Counted from the first letter of the stretch, positions 1 to 6,146 are shown. The stretch: DNA of 6,146 nucleotides from Lysobacteraceae bacterium (GCA_003449515.1 DMHI01000051.1:1-6146); one strand, 5' to 3'. The notes: a model not told the origin generated them from the letters alone. Numbers and translations: made by a program.

Positions 1-1
1 C

Positions 2-2254
2 ACCACGGCCGATGCGTTCCGCGAGTTCATCGCCGAGAACCAGCTCCACGATCGTATCTACTCGAAGCTCGGCACGCTGGACGTCGAGGACGTCGAAGCC
101 CTCGCGGCGGCCGGCAAGGAAATCCGCGGCTGGGTGATCGACGCGCCGCTGCCGAAGGCGCTTGATGCGGCGATCCGCGACGCCTACGCGCGCATGTGCC
201 AGGACGCCGGTGCCGCCGAGATTTCGGTGGCGGTGCGCTCGTCGGCCACGGCGGAGGACCTGCCCGACGCCAGCTTCGCCGGCCAGCAGGAAACCTTCCT
301 CAATGTCACCGGCGCCGATGACGTCGTGCACAAGGTGAAGGAAGTCTTCGCCTCGCTCTACAACGACCGCGCCATCGCCTATCGCGTGCACCACGGCTTC
401 AAGCACGAGGACGTGTTCCTCTCGGCCGGCGTGCAGCTGATGGTGCGCTCGGATCTCGGCGCCTCCGGCGTGCTGTTCACCCTCGACACCGAATCGGGCT
501 TCCGCGACGTGGTGTTCGTCACCTCCAGCTACGGGCTCGGCGAGACCGTGGTGCAGGGCGCGGTGAATCCCGACGAGTTCTACGCCTACAAGCCGAACCT
601 CGCCGCCGGCCGGCCGTCGATCCTGCGCCGCACGCTGGGCAGCAAGCAGATCCGCATGGTGTATTCGAACGCGCCGGGCGAGCGCGTGCGCAACGAGGAC
701 ACGCCGGCCGAACTCCGCAACCGCTTCTCGATCTCCGACCACGACATCGAAGAGCTGTCGCGGCAGGCGCTGGTGATCGAGAAGCACTACGGCCGCCCGA
801 TGGACGTCGAGTGGGCGAAGGACGGCATCACCGGCAAGCTCTACATCGTGCAGGCCCGGCCTGAGACGGTGAAGTCTCGCGCGCGGGCCACGCAGGTCGA
901 GCGCTTCCGCCTGCAGCAGCGCGGCCAGGTGATCGCCCAGGGCCGCGCCATCGGCCAGAAGATCGGTACCGGCATCGCCCGGGTGATCCGCAGCGTTGCC
1001 GAGATGAACAAGGTGCAGCCCGGCGACGTGCTGATCGCTGACATGACCGACCCCGACTGGGAGCCGGTGATGAAGCGCGCCGCGGCCATCGTCACCAATC
1101 GCGGCGGTCGCACCTGCCACGCCGCGATCATCGCCCGTGAACTGGGTGTGCCGGCGGTCGTCGGCACCGGCGACGCGTTGAAGGTGATTCCGGACGGCAC
1201 GCCGGTGACGGTGAGCTGCGCCGAGGGCGACACCGGCTTCATCTACGCCGGCCAGCTGCCGTTCGAGAAGGTCGTCGCCGACCTCGACAAGATGCCCCCT
1301 GCCCCGCTGAAGATCATGATGAACGTGGGCAACCCGGAGCGCGCCTTCGACTTCGCGCAGCTGCCGCACCAGGGCATCGGCCTCGCCCGCCTCGAGTTCA
1401 TCATCGCGCGGCAGATCGGCGTGCACCCGCGCGCGCTGCTCGAGTACGAGAAGCAGCCGGCCAACGTCCGCGCGCAGATCGATCCGCTGATCCAGGGCTA
1501 CAGCGACCCGGTGAGCTTCTACGTCGAGCGCCTCGCCGAGGGCATCGCCACGCTCACCGCCGCCTTCGCGCCGCACCCGGTCATCGTCCGCCTGTCGGAC
1601 TTCAAGTCGAACGAGTACGCGAACCTGATCGCCGGTGCCGCCTACGAGCCGCACGAGGAGAACCCGATGATCGGGTTCCGTGGCGCCTCGCGCTACATCC
1701 ACCCGGACTTCAAGGACTGCTTCGCGCTCGAGTGCCGCGCCGTGCGCAAGGTCCGCGACGAGATGGGCCTGAAGAACCTGTGGGTGATGATCCCCTTCGT
1801 GCGCACGCTCGAGGAAGGCCAGGCCGTGATCAACACGCTCGAGGCGAACGGCCTGGTGCAGGGCAGCCGCTCGAACAAGCCCGACGGGCTGAAGGTCATC
1901 ATGATGTGCGAAGTGCCGTCGAACGCCCTGCTGGCCGACGAGTTCCTCGAGATCTTCGACGGTTTCTCGATCGGCTCGAACGACCTGACGCAGCTGACGC
2001 TCGGCCTCGACCGCGATTCGGGCATCGTCGCCAACCTGTTCGACGAGCGGAACCCGGCGGTCAAGAAGATGCTGTCGATGGCCATCTCGGCGGCCCGCGC
2101 CAAAGGGCGTTACGTCGGCATCTGCGGCCAGGGCCCGAGCGACCACCCCGATCTGGCGGAATGGCTGATGGACCAGGGCATCGAGTCGGTGTCGCTGAAC
2201 CCGGACACCGTCGTCGACACCTGGCTGCGTCTGGCCCGGCACAAGAAGGGCTGA
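2..2254 (+). CDS. ppsA: Phosphoenolpyruvate synthase (pyruvate, water dikinase), 5'-truncated by window edge
   Basis: The cytoplasmic enzyme converts pyruvate, ATP and water to phosphoenolpyruvate, AMP and phosphate, the entry to gluconeogenesis from C3 compounds. The frame is open from base 2, giving 750 residues; E. coli PpsA has 792, so about 40-45 N-terminal residues lie outside the window and the GTG at 134 is not the real start. Domains in order: the ATP-binding PPDK_N domain (signature VRSSATAEDLPDASFAGQQE near residues 78-97 of the fragment, ending in YIVQARPETV), the swivelling phosphohistidine domain with GGRTCHAAIIARELG (the phosphorylated His is codon 1118-1120), and the C-terminal PEP/pyruvate TIM barrel, with GSNDLTQLTLGLDRD and GICGQGPSDHPD (the catalytic Cys is codon 2123-2125). 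The C-terminus SLNPDTVVDTWLRLA matches the family closely. All key residues in view are intact. The mscS-like gene follows after 5 bases. The promoter is outside the window. Confidence 0.97.
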   Translation, partial: TTADAFREFIAENQLHDRIYSKLGTLDVEDVEALAAAGKEIRGWVIDAPLPKALDAAIRDAYARMCQDAGAAEISVAVRSSATAEDLPDASFAGQQETFLNVTGADDVVHKVKEVFASLYNDRAIAYRVHHGFKHEDVFLSAGVQLMVRSDLGASGVLFTLDTESGFRDVVFVTSSYGLGETVVQGAVNPDEFYAYKPNLAAGRPSILRRTLGSKQIRMVYSNAPGERVRNEDTPAELRNRFSISDHDIEELSRQALVIEKHYGRPMDVEWAKDGITGKLYIVQARPETVKSRARATQVERFRLQQRGQVIAQGRAIGQKIGTGIARVIRSVAEMNKVQPGDVLIADMTDPDWEPVMKRAAAIVTNRGGRTCHAAIIARELGVPAVVGTGDALKVIPDGTPVTVSCAEGDTGFIYAGQLPFEKVVADLDKMPPAPLKIMMNVGNPERAFDFAQLPHQGIGLARLEFIIARQIGVHPRALLEYEKQPANVRAQIDPLIQGYSDPVSFYVERLAEGIATLTAAFAPHPVIVRLSDFKSNEYANLIAGAAYEPHEENPMIGFRGASRYIHPDFKDCFALECRAVRKVRDEMGLKNLWVMIPFVRTLEEGQAVINTLEANGLVQGSRSNKPDGLKVIMMCEVPSNALLADEFLEIFDGFSIGSNDLTQLTLGLDRDSGIVANLFDERNPAVKKMLSMAISAARAKGRYVGICGQGPSDHPDLAEWLMDQGIESVSLNPDTVVDTWLRLARHKKG
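2243..2250 (+). promoter_or_regulatory. Ribosome binding site for the mscS-like gene
   Basis: The purine run AAGAAGGG lies in the last codons of ppsA, about 9 bases before the GTG at 2260. It decides the choice of that GTG as the start and implies that ribosomes finishing ppsA pass directly over the initiation site of the channel gene. Confidence 0.6.
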
Positions 2255-2259
2255 TCGGC

Positions 2260-3144
2260 GTGATCGCGCAGGTGCAGTCGCGTCTCGCCCATCTCGACTG
2301 GCTGGGACTGCTCGAGGCCTGGAGCCTGCGGCTGCTTTCGGCGCTGCTGATCCTGGCCGTCGGCCTGTGGCTCTCGCGGAAAATCAGCAAGGCGATCGAG
2401 CGCGCGCTCACCCGCGCCAACGTCGACCCGATGCTGGGCAGCTTCCTGCGCAACATCGCCTACTTCGCCGGCGTGATCGTGGTGGTGGTCGCGGCGCTGA
2501 CCCAGCTCGGGGTGCCGCCGGCATCGCTTCTCGCCCTGCTCGGCGCGGCGGGCCTCGCCATCGGCCTCGCGCTGCGCGACTCGCTGTCGAACTTCGCCTC
2601 GGGCGTGATGCTGATCCTGCTGCGGCCCTTCAAGGCCAGAGACTACGTGCAGATCGCCGGCCAGGAGGGAACGATCGAGCAGGTGCGCGTGTTCCAGACC
2701 CAGATGCGCACCCTCGACAACCGCGTCATCGTGCTGCCGAACAGCCAGATCACCACCGCCCCGATCGTCAACTTCACCGCGCGGCCCACCCGCCGCCTCG
2801 ATCTCGTGGTGGGCGTGGGCTACGACGACGATCTCGATGCCGCCAAGCAGGCACTGCTCGCGGCGGCCGCGTCGACGCCGCTGGTGTTGCCGGAACCGGC
2901 CGCCGACGTGCTGGTGTCGGGGCTTGCCGAGAGCAGCGTCAACCTGACCTTGCGCGCATGGGTGCCGACCCCCGATATCCTGACGGCGAAGAGCGAACTG
3001 CTCGGCGCCATCCACCGCGAGATCAGCGGCCGCGGACTGTCCATCCCCTACCCGCAGCGTGATCTGCACGTTTACCACCACGGCAGCCCACCCGGCGGCG
3101 CGAGCGGCCCGCTGCGCGACGCCATCGACGACGGCGGCCCCTGA
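2260..3144 (+). CDS. mscS: Small-conductance mechanosensitive channel, MscS family
   Basis: This 294-residue inner-membrane protein is close in size to E. coli MscS (286 residues). MscS-type channels open under membrane tension and release solutes during hypo-osmotic shock. Hydrophobic segments lie at about 20-38 (TM1), 63-84 (TM2) and 86-122 (TM3, glycine/alanine-rich, containing LLGAAGLAIGLALRDSLSNF, then LLRPFKARDYV). The beta domain follows (GTIEQVRVFQTQMRTLDNRV, then LPNSQI), and then the alpha/beta domain ending in the family motif SIPYPQRDLHVY (261-272). A hydrophilic tail of about 22 residues (HHGSPPGG...) closes it. Where E. coli MscS has Gln112-Gly113 in TM3, this protein has Arg-Asp, as I recall in many other family members. 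The start is GTG at 2260: a purine-rich AAGAAGGG (2243-2250) inside the end of ppsA is well placed, and the next Met is residue 58, after TM1. The frame is open far upstream, but that stretch lies over ppsA and does not look like protein. The 5-base gap implies co-transcription with ppsA. The symbol is by family; orthology to E. coli MscS is not tested. Confidence 0.93.
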   Translation: MIAQVQSRLAHLDWLGLLEAWSLRLLSALLILAVGLWLSRKISKAIERALTRANVDPMLGSFLRNIAYFAGVIVVVVAALTQLGVPPASLLALLGAAGLAIGLALRDSLSNFASGVMLILLRPFKARDYVQIAGQEGTIEQVRVFQTQMRTLDNRVIVLPNSQITTAPIVNFTARPTRRLDLVVGVGYDDDLDAAKQALLAAAASTPLVLPEPAADVLVSGLAESSVNLTLRAWVPTPDILTAKSELLGAIHREISGRGLSIPYPQRDLHVYHHGSPPGGASGPLRDAIDDGGP

Positions 3145-3168
3145 GGCCTGCAGAGCCCGGCGTTGCCG

Positions 3169-3732
3169 TCAGGTGCGCTGGCCGCCCAGAGCACCCATGT
3201 GGCGCCGGTAATGCCGAAGTTCATCGATCGATTCGTGTGCATCGGCCAGAGCCGTGTGGGCGCTCTGCTTCGCAACACCGGCCAGCACCTCGGGGGCCCA
3301 GCGTCGCGCCAGTTCCTTGACCGTCGACACGTCGAGGTTGCGGTAGTGGAACCACTTCTCCAGTCGCGGCATCAGGCGGACGAGGAACCGCCGGTCCTGG
3401 CAGATCGAGTTGCCGCACATCGGCGAGCGGCCCGCCGGCACCCAGCGTGAGAGGAAGTCGCAGGTCAGGGCTTCGGCCTCGCCCACGGCATGCGGGCTTT
3501 CCAGAACGCGATCCCACAGACCGGATTTACGATGCGTGTCGCGGTTCCATTCGTCCATCGCCTCGAGCACGTCGAGGCCCTGGCGGATCGCCAGCACCGG
3601 ACCTTCGGCGAGCACCTCGAGGTCGTGGTCGGTGACGATGGTGGCGATCTCGAGGATCGAATCGGTCGCCGGATCGAGCCCGGTCATTTCGAGGTCGATC
3701 CAGATCAGGCGGCTGTCGTTGGCGTTTGTCAT
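3169..3732 (-). CDS. orn: Oligoribonuclease (DEDDh 3'-5' exoribonuclease)
   Basis: Orn degrades the shortest RNA fragments, chiefly dinucleotides, to mononucleotides in the cytoplasm. It also clears pGpG, the breakdown product of cyclic-di-GMP. The protein has 187 residues from the ATG at 3732, against 181 in E. coli. Exo I is IWIDLEMTGLDP with metal ligands Asp13 and Glu15; Exo II is CGNSICQDRRF with Asp113; Exo III is HTALADAHESIDEL, where His159-x4-Asp164 gives the DEDDh signature. FHYRNLDVSTVKELARRW carries the tyrosine and LDVST stretch typical of Orn. The first of the two acidic residues usual before the ESI motif is Ala here (ALAD rather than ALDD), but the catalytic Asp is kept. A GTG directly upstream at 3735 could also start the frame; ATG is preferred. 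No good Shine-Dalgarno sequence is visible. The gene converges with mscS (24-base gap) and diverges from the DUF2721 gene. Confidence 0.96.
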   Translation of the reverse strand: MTNANDSRLIWIDLEMTGLDPATDSILEIATIVTDHDLEVLAEGPVLAIRQGLDVLEAMDEWNRDTHRKSGLWDRVLESPHAVGEAEALTCDFLSRWVPAGRSPMCGNSICQDRRFLVRLMPRLEKWFHYRNLDVSTVKELARRWAPEVLAGVAKQSAHTALADAHESIDELRHYRRHMGALGGQRT

Positions 3733-3738
3733 CACCGG

Positions 3739-3744
3739 ATTGTA
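3739..3744 (-). promoter_or_regulatory. Possible -10 element for orn (TACAAT)
   Basis: Read on the minus strand, TACAAT matches the sigma-70 -10 consensus at five of six bases. Its downstream edge is only 6 bases from the orn ATG, so a start site at the usual distance would fall on or next to the start codon. No convincing -35 box is seen 16-18 bases upstream (GC-rich GCGGGG), so this is tentative. Confidence 0.25.
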
Positions 3745-3787
3745 ACGATTCCGCCCCGGTGCCCCGCCTTCGGCCAGACCGCAGGGT

Positions 3788-3802
3788 CGGCGGATTCCGC
3801 CG
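3788..3802. repeat. 15-base perfect palindrome, operator-like
   Basis: CGGCGGA-T-TCCGCCG is a perfect inverted repeat of 7-base arms around a single T. It lies one base before the possible -35 box of the DUF2721 gene. Its symmetry fits a site for a dimeric DNA-binding protein. As RNA it could fold only as a 5-base stem with a 5-base loop followed by TTTG, a weak terminator at best. High GC raises the chance of such a palindrome arising at random. Confidence 0.45.
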
Positions 3803-3803
3803 T

Positions 3804-3833
3804 TTGTCAGCCGGGCCGCGGGGACGCGATCAT
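3804..3833 (+). promoter_or_regulatory. Possible sigma-70 promoter for the DUF2721 gene
   Basis: TTGTCA at 3804-3809 matches the -35 consensus at five of six bases. After an 18-base spacer, GATCAT at 3828-3833 matches the -10 consensus at four of six. Transcription would start near 3840 and leave a leader of roughly 12 bases that contains the ribosome binding site. The -10 box is weak, so this remains a candidate. Confidence 0.3.
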
Positions 3834-3841
3834 CCGCTGAT

Positions 3842-3846
3842 GGAGG
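3842..3846 (+). promoter_or_regulatory. Ribosome binding site GGAGG of the DUF2721 gene
   Basis: GGAGG sits 5 bases before the ATG at 3852 and settles that start over the in-frame ATG at 3840, which overlaps the site itself and has no purine-rich sequence at a suitable distance. Confidence 0.75.
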
Positions 3847-3851
3847 TCACC

Positions 3852-4310
3852 ATGGCGCTGTCCGACACCCTGATCCACCCCACGGTCATCGGCGCGATGC
3901 TCGCGCCTGCCCTGCTGATGGCGGCGACCGGCTCACTGCTGATCTCGGCCAATGCACGGCTGGCCCGCGTGGTCGACCGCTTGCGGCTGCTGGCATTGGG
4001 CGAGGGCGCGCCCGAGCGCGCGGCCCTGCCGCCGGGGCACGAGAAGCAGATCGCCGAGCACCGCCAGCGCGCCGCACTGGTGCTGCGTGCCTGCTGGATG
4101 CTCTACGTGGCGCTGGGCTGCTTCATCGGCACCAGCCTCGCACTGGCGGGCAGCGTGCTCGCCGAGGCGCGGATCGGCATCGCCGCAACGGTGCTGGCGA
4201 TCCTCGGCATGGGCTCGCTGCTCGGCGCGGCGATCGCCATGGGGCGCGAAGTGAGCATGGCCGTGCGGAGCCTCGACGCCGAGCTTGACGCGGTTCTGGT
4301 CAAGCGTTGA
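3852..4310 (+). CDS. Small integral membrane protein, DUF2721-like
   Basis: This 152-residue protein has no established function. Three hydrophobic segments are visible: about 11-33 (including MLAPALLMAATGSLLISANA), 79-103 (LRACWMLYVALGCFIGTSLA) and 107-130 (ARIGIAATVLAILGMGSLLG). Between the first two lies a charged stretch of about 45 residues starting with RLARVVDRLRLL and including EKQIAEHRQRA, probably an amphipathic helical segment. The N-terminal pattern 'APALL-ATGSLLISAN-RLARVVDR-R' is what I associate with the DUF2721 family of short bacterial membrane proteins; this is recognition by eye. The protein ends in a short acidic/basic helix (VRSLDAELDAVLVKR). The start is fixed by GGAGG at 3842. 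The gene appears to stand alone, divergent from orn and convergent with tadA, so the context gives little clue to its role. Confidence 0.82.
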   Translation: MALSDTLIHPTVIGAMLAPALLMAATGSLLISANARLARVVDRLRLLALGEGAPERAALPPGHEKQIAEHRQRAALVLRACWMLYVALGCFIGTSLALAGSVLAEARIGIAATVLAILGMGSLLGAAIAMGREVSMAVRSLDAELDAVLVKR

Positions 4311-4313
4311 TCC

Positions 4314-4325
4314 GAGGCGCGCCTC
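4314..4325. terminator. 12-base palindrome between convergent stop codons, possible bidirectional terminator
   Basis: GAGGCGCGCCTC is a perfect 12-base palindrome that begins 3 bases after the DUF2721 stop and runs into the tadA stop codon. Flanking CC and GG could extend the pairing with one bulged A. Its position between two converging genes suits a two-way transcription end, but no T-tract follows on either strand, so it does not meet the intrinsic-terminator pattern. Confidence 0.3.
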
Positions 4326-4830
4326 AGGCTCCGTCACCCGAGCCGGCGGTATCGGCACGCGGGCTGCCTCCGCGCTTGGCCCGGAACCAGGCCGTCAGCA
4401 TCGCCGAGGCCTCATCGGCCAACACGCCCTCGTCGACCTGAACACGGTGGTTGTGGCGCGGATCGGCGAGCAGGTTGAACACGCTGCCGGCGGCCCCTGT
4501 CTTCGGGTCGCGTGCAGCGAACACCACCCGCGCGATGCGCGCATGCACCATCGCCATCGCGCACATGGCGCAGGGCTCCAGCGTGACGTACAGCGTGGCA
4601 CCGAGCAGGCGGTGATTGCCGAGCGCCTGCCCGGCGCGACGCATCGCGACGATCTCGGCGTGGGCCGACGGGTCGTGCTCGCTGATGTTGCGGTTCCAGC
4701 CCTCGGCCAGCAGGGTGCCGTCGGACGCGATCAGCACCGCGCCGATCGGCACCTCGTCGTCCTCGCGCGCGGCGCGGGCGGCGAGGTCGAGGGCGTGGCG
4801 CATCCAGTGGAGGTCGGTGGTCACTCCCAT
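4324..4830 (-). CDS. tadA: tRNA-specific adenosine-34 deaminase
   Basis: TadA deaminates adenosine 34 in the anticodon of tRNA-Arg(ACG) to inosine, letting one tRNA read CGU, CGC and CGA. It is a zinc-dependent member of the cytidine deaminase fold and acts as a homodimer in the cytoplasm. From the ATG at 4830 the protein has 168 residues, close to E. coli TadA (167). The catalytic motif HAEIVAMR gives zinc ligand His57 and proton-shuttle Glu59; PCAMCAMAMVHARI gives zinc ligands Cys87 and Cys90. WNRNISEHDPSAHAE and ARDPKTGAAGS are also typical, and Asp108 is present. The C-terminal ~17 residues (RGGSPRADTAGSGDGA) are low-complexity and probably disordered. The start is uncertain: ATG at 4830 overlaps guaA by 10 bases, while an in-frame GTG at 4824 overlaps the guaA stop by 4 bases (GTGA) and would give 166 residues. 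Neither has a well-spaced ribosome binding site, which suggests translational coupling to guaA. Confidence 0.95.
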   Translation of the reverse strand: MGVTTDLHWMRHALDLAARAAREDDEVPIGAVLIASDGTLLAEGWNRNISEHDPSAHAEIVAMRRAGQALGNHRLLGATLYVTLEPCAMCAMAMVHARIARVVFAARDPKTGAAGSVFNLLADPRHNHRVQVDEGVLADEASAMLTAWFRAKRGGSPRADTAGSGDGA

Positions 4831-6146
4831 TCGATCGTGGCCGGCGGCTTGCCGGAAATGTCGTAGACCACGCGCGACACGCCGCGCAGCTCGTTGACGA
4901 TGCGGCGTGCGACGACGTCGAGCAGCCCGTAAGGCAGATGCGCCCAGTGCGCGGTCATGAAGTCGACGGTCTCGACGGCGCGCAGCGCGATCACCCATTC
5001 GTAGGCGCGCGCATCGCCGACCACGCCCACCGACTTCACCGGCAGGAACACCGCGAAGGCCTGGCTCGTCCTGTCGTACCAGCCGGCCCTGCGCAGTTCC
5101 TCGATGAAGATCGCATCGGCGCGGGCGAGTATTTCCGCGTATTCGCGCCTCACTTCACCGAGGATGCGCACGCCGAGACCGGGGCCGGGGAACGGGTGGC
5201 GGAACACCATCTCGCGCGGCAGGCCGAGCTCGACGCCGATCCGGCGGACCTCGTCCTTGAACAGTTCTCTGAGCGGCTCGACCAGCTTGAGCTGCATGCG
5301 CTCCGGCAACCCGCCCACGTTGTGGTGGCTCTTGATGACGTGCGCCTTGCCGGTCTTGCTGCCCGCCGACTCGATGACGTCCGGATAGATCGTGCCCTGC
5401 GCCAGCCACTTCACGTTGGTGAGCTTCTTCGATTCCTCCTCGAAGATCTCGATGAACAGCCGGCCGATGATCTTGCGCTTGGCCTCCGGGTCCTGCACGC
5501 CGGCCAGCTCGCGGTAGTAGCGCTCGGCGGCGTCGACGCGGATGACGGTGATGCCCATGCCGCCGGCATCGGCGTTATCGGCGAACATCGCCATCACCTG
5601 ATCGCCTTCGTTGAAGCGCAGCAGACCGGTGTCGACGAAGACGCAGGTGAGCTTGTCGCCGATCGCCCGATGCAGCAGCGCGGCCACCACCGACGAATCG
5701 ACACCGCCGGAGAGGCCCAGCAGGACTTCATCCTCCCCCACCTGTTGGCGAACGCGGGCGATCTGGTCTTCGATGATGTTGGCCGCCGTCCACAGCGCCG
5801 CGCAGCCGCAGATGTCGATGACGAAGCGGCGCAACTGCTCGGTGCCCTGCCTGGTGTGCGTCACTTCCGGGTGCCACTGCACGCCGTAGTAGCGGCGGTT
5901 TTCGTCCGCCATGGCAACGATGGGCACCGCGTGCGTGCGCGCGGTGACCTTGAAGCCTTCGGGCAAGCGCGTGACGCGGTCGCCGTGGCTCATCCACACG
6001 TCGATGCGCGGCGGCGTACCCGGGTGGTCCTTCTGCTCGTCGAGCAGCCGGCAGGCCGATGCGATTTCCACTTCCGCATAGCCGAATTCGCGGTCGTGGC
6101 CGCCTTCCACGGCGCCGCCGAGCTGCACGGCCATCGTCTGCATGCC
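4821..6146 (-). CDS. guaA: GMP synthase (glutamine-hydrolysing), N-terminus cut by window edge
   Basis: GuaA makes GMP from XMP, ATP and glutamine, the last step of de novo guanine nucleotide synthesis, as a cytoplasmic dimer. The window holds 441 C-terminal residues; E. coli GuaA has 525, so about 84 are missing. The fragment begins GMQTMAVQLGG, just after the expected amidotransferase nucleophile motif GVCYG, so the catalytic Cys lies only a few bases beyond the edge. The rest of the class I glutamine amidotransferase triad is present in QWHPEVTHTRQG (His92, Glu94 of the fragment). The ATP-pyrophosphatase domain follows, with the PP-loop LGLSGGVDSSV (SGGVDS encoded at 5694-5711), then KWLAQGTIYPDVIES and KSHHNVGGLP. 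The C-terminal dimerisation and XMP-binding domain contains RHPFPGPGLGVR, DFMTAHWAHLPY and the canonical end GKPPATIEWE. No key residue is missing in view. tadA follows with an overlap, indicating one operon; guaB often lies upstream in proteobacteria but is not visible here. Confidence 0.97.
   Translation of the reverse strand, partial: GMQTMAVQLGGAVEGGHDREFGYAEVEIASACRLLDEQKDHPGTPPRIDVWMSHGDRVTRLPEGFKVTARTHAVPIVAMADENRRYYGVQWHPEVTHTRQGTEQLRRFVIDICGCAALWTAANIIEDQIARVRQQVGEDEVLLGLSGGVDSSVVAALLHRAIGDKLTCVFVDTGLLRFNEGDQVMAMFADNADAGGMGITVIRVDAAERYYRELAGVQDPEAKRKIIGRLFIEIFEEESKKLTNVKWLAQGTIYPDVIESAGSKTGKAHVIKSHHNVGGLPERMQLKLVEPLRELFKDEVRRIGVELGLPREMVFRHPFPGPGLGVRILGEVRREYAEILARADAIFIEELRRAGWYDRTSQAFAVFLPVKSVGVVGDARAYEWVIALRAVETVDFMTAHWAHLPYGLLDVVARRIVNELRGVSRVVYDISGKPPATIEWE

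Larger units (their letters stand above)
3733..3851. other. Divergent intergenic region between orn and the DUF2721 gene
   Basis: This 119-base GC-rich spacer should hold the promoters of both flanking genes. It contains the candidate orn -10 element, a 15-base palindrome at 3788-3802, a possible plus-strand promoter at 3804-3833 and a strong ribosome binding site at 3842-3846. The nonamer GATTCCGCC occurs twice in the same orientation (3747-3755 and 3793-3801), 46 bases apart, the second copy lying inside the palindrome. I see no small open reading frame or RNA gene in it. Confidence 0.6.

Noticed and set aside
1732..2259. Open frame running upstream of the mscS-like gene, which would extend it to a 470-residue protein
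   Set aside because: It overlaps ppsA in another frame, its translation is arginine/proline-rich as expected of a GC-rich shadow frame, and the MscS similarity begins only after the GTG at 2260, which has its own ribosome binding site.
2110..3081. 323-codon antisense open frame opposite the mscS-like gene
   Set aside because: The translation is rich in His, Arg, Gln and Gly with no recognisable domain. It is a by-product of third-position GC bias in the real gene on the other strand.
3158..3168. Small hairpin CGGC-GTT-GCCG between the mscS-like and orn stop codons as a terminator
   Set aside because: The stem is only 4 base pairs and no T-tract follows on either strand.
3840..3842. ATG at 3840 as the start of the DUF2721 gene
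   Set aside because: It overlaps the GGAGG ribosome binding site that serves the ATG at 3852, and has no suitable binding site of its own.
4831..4998. In-frame open extension upstream of tadA, adding about 56 residues
   Set aside because: It lies wholly within the conserved guaA C-terminus, is arginine/alanine-rich, and TadA similarity and normal family length fit a start at 4830 or 4824.
1..6146. Search by eye for mobile elements, CRISPR repeats, tRNA or rRNA genes, toxin-antitoxin or defence genes
   Set aside because: None was seen. Every stretch longer than about 120 bases belongs to a conserved gene, and there are no terminal inverted repeats, transposase motifs or regularly spaced repeats.

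Overview
This is a GC-rich, gene-dense stretch of chromosome carrying six protein-coding genes, all from known housekeeping or widespread families. The proteins resemble proteobacterial ones most closely. The gene set, the strong GC bias at third codon positions and the guaA-tadA pairing suggest a betaproteobacterium, perhaps of the Rhodocyclales (Azoarcus/Thauera-like). That placement is inferred from general familiarity, not from a search.

Layout. Positions 2-2254 (+) hold the 3' part of ppsA, phosphoenolpyruvate synthase, with its first ~40-45 codons outside the window. Five bases later, 2260-3144 (+) encodes a small MscS-type mechanosensitive channel, almost certainly on the same transcript. 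Converging on it with a 24-base gap is orn, oligoribonuclease (3169-3732, -). A 119-base divergent intergenic region separates orn from a gene for a small three-helix DUF2721-type membrane protein (3852-4310, +). That gene converges, 13 bases apart, with tadA, the tRNA adenosine-34 deaminase (4324-4830, -). tadA overlaps the end of guaA, GMP synthase (4821-6146, -), which runs off the right edge and lacks its first ~85 codons.

Functional logic. There are two apparent operons, ppsA-mscS and guaA-tadA, plus two apparently single genes, orn and the DUF2721 gene, that share a divergent promoter region. PpsA serves gluconeogenesis, MscS osmotic protection, Orn the last step of RNA turnover, GuaA the last step of GMP synthesis and TadA the wobble inosine in tRNA-Arg. 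No direct functional link across all six genes is evident.

No mobile element, CRISPR array, RNA gene, phage signature or defence-like gene is visible, and no reading frame is broken. No gap between genes exceeds 120 bases. I found no convincing undescribed system. What merits a second look is small: a 15-base palindrome and a possible promoter in the orn/DUF2721 intergenic region, a possible leaderless orn start, a 12-base palindrome between convergent stops, and the tight ppsA-mscS coupling.
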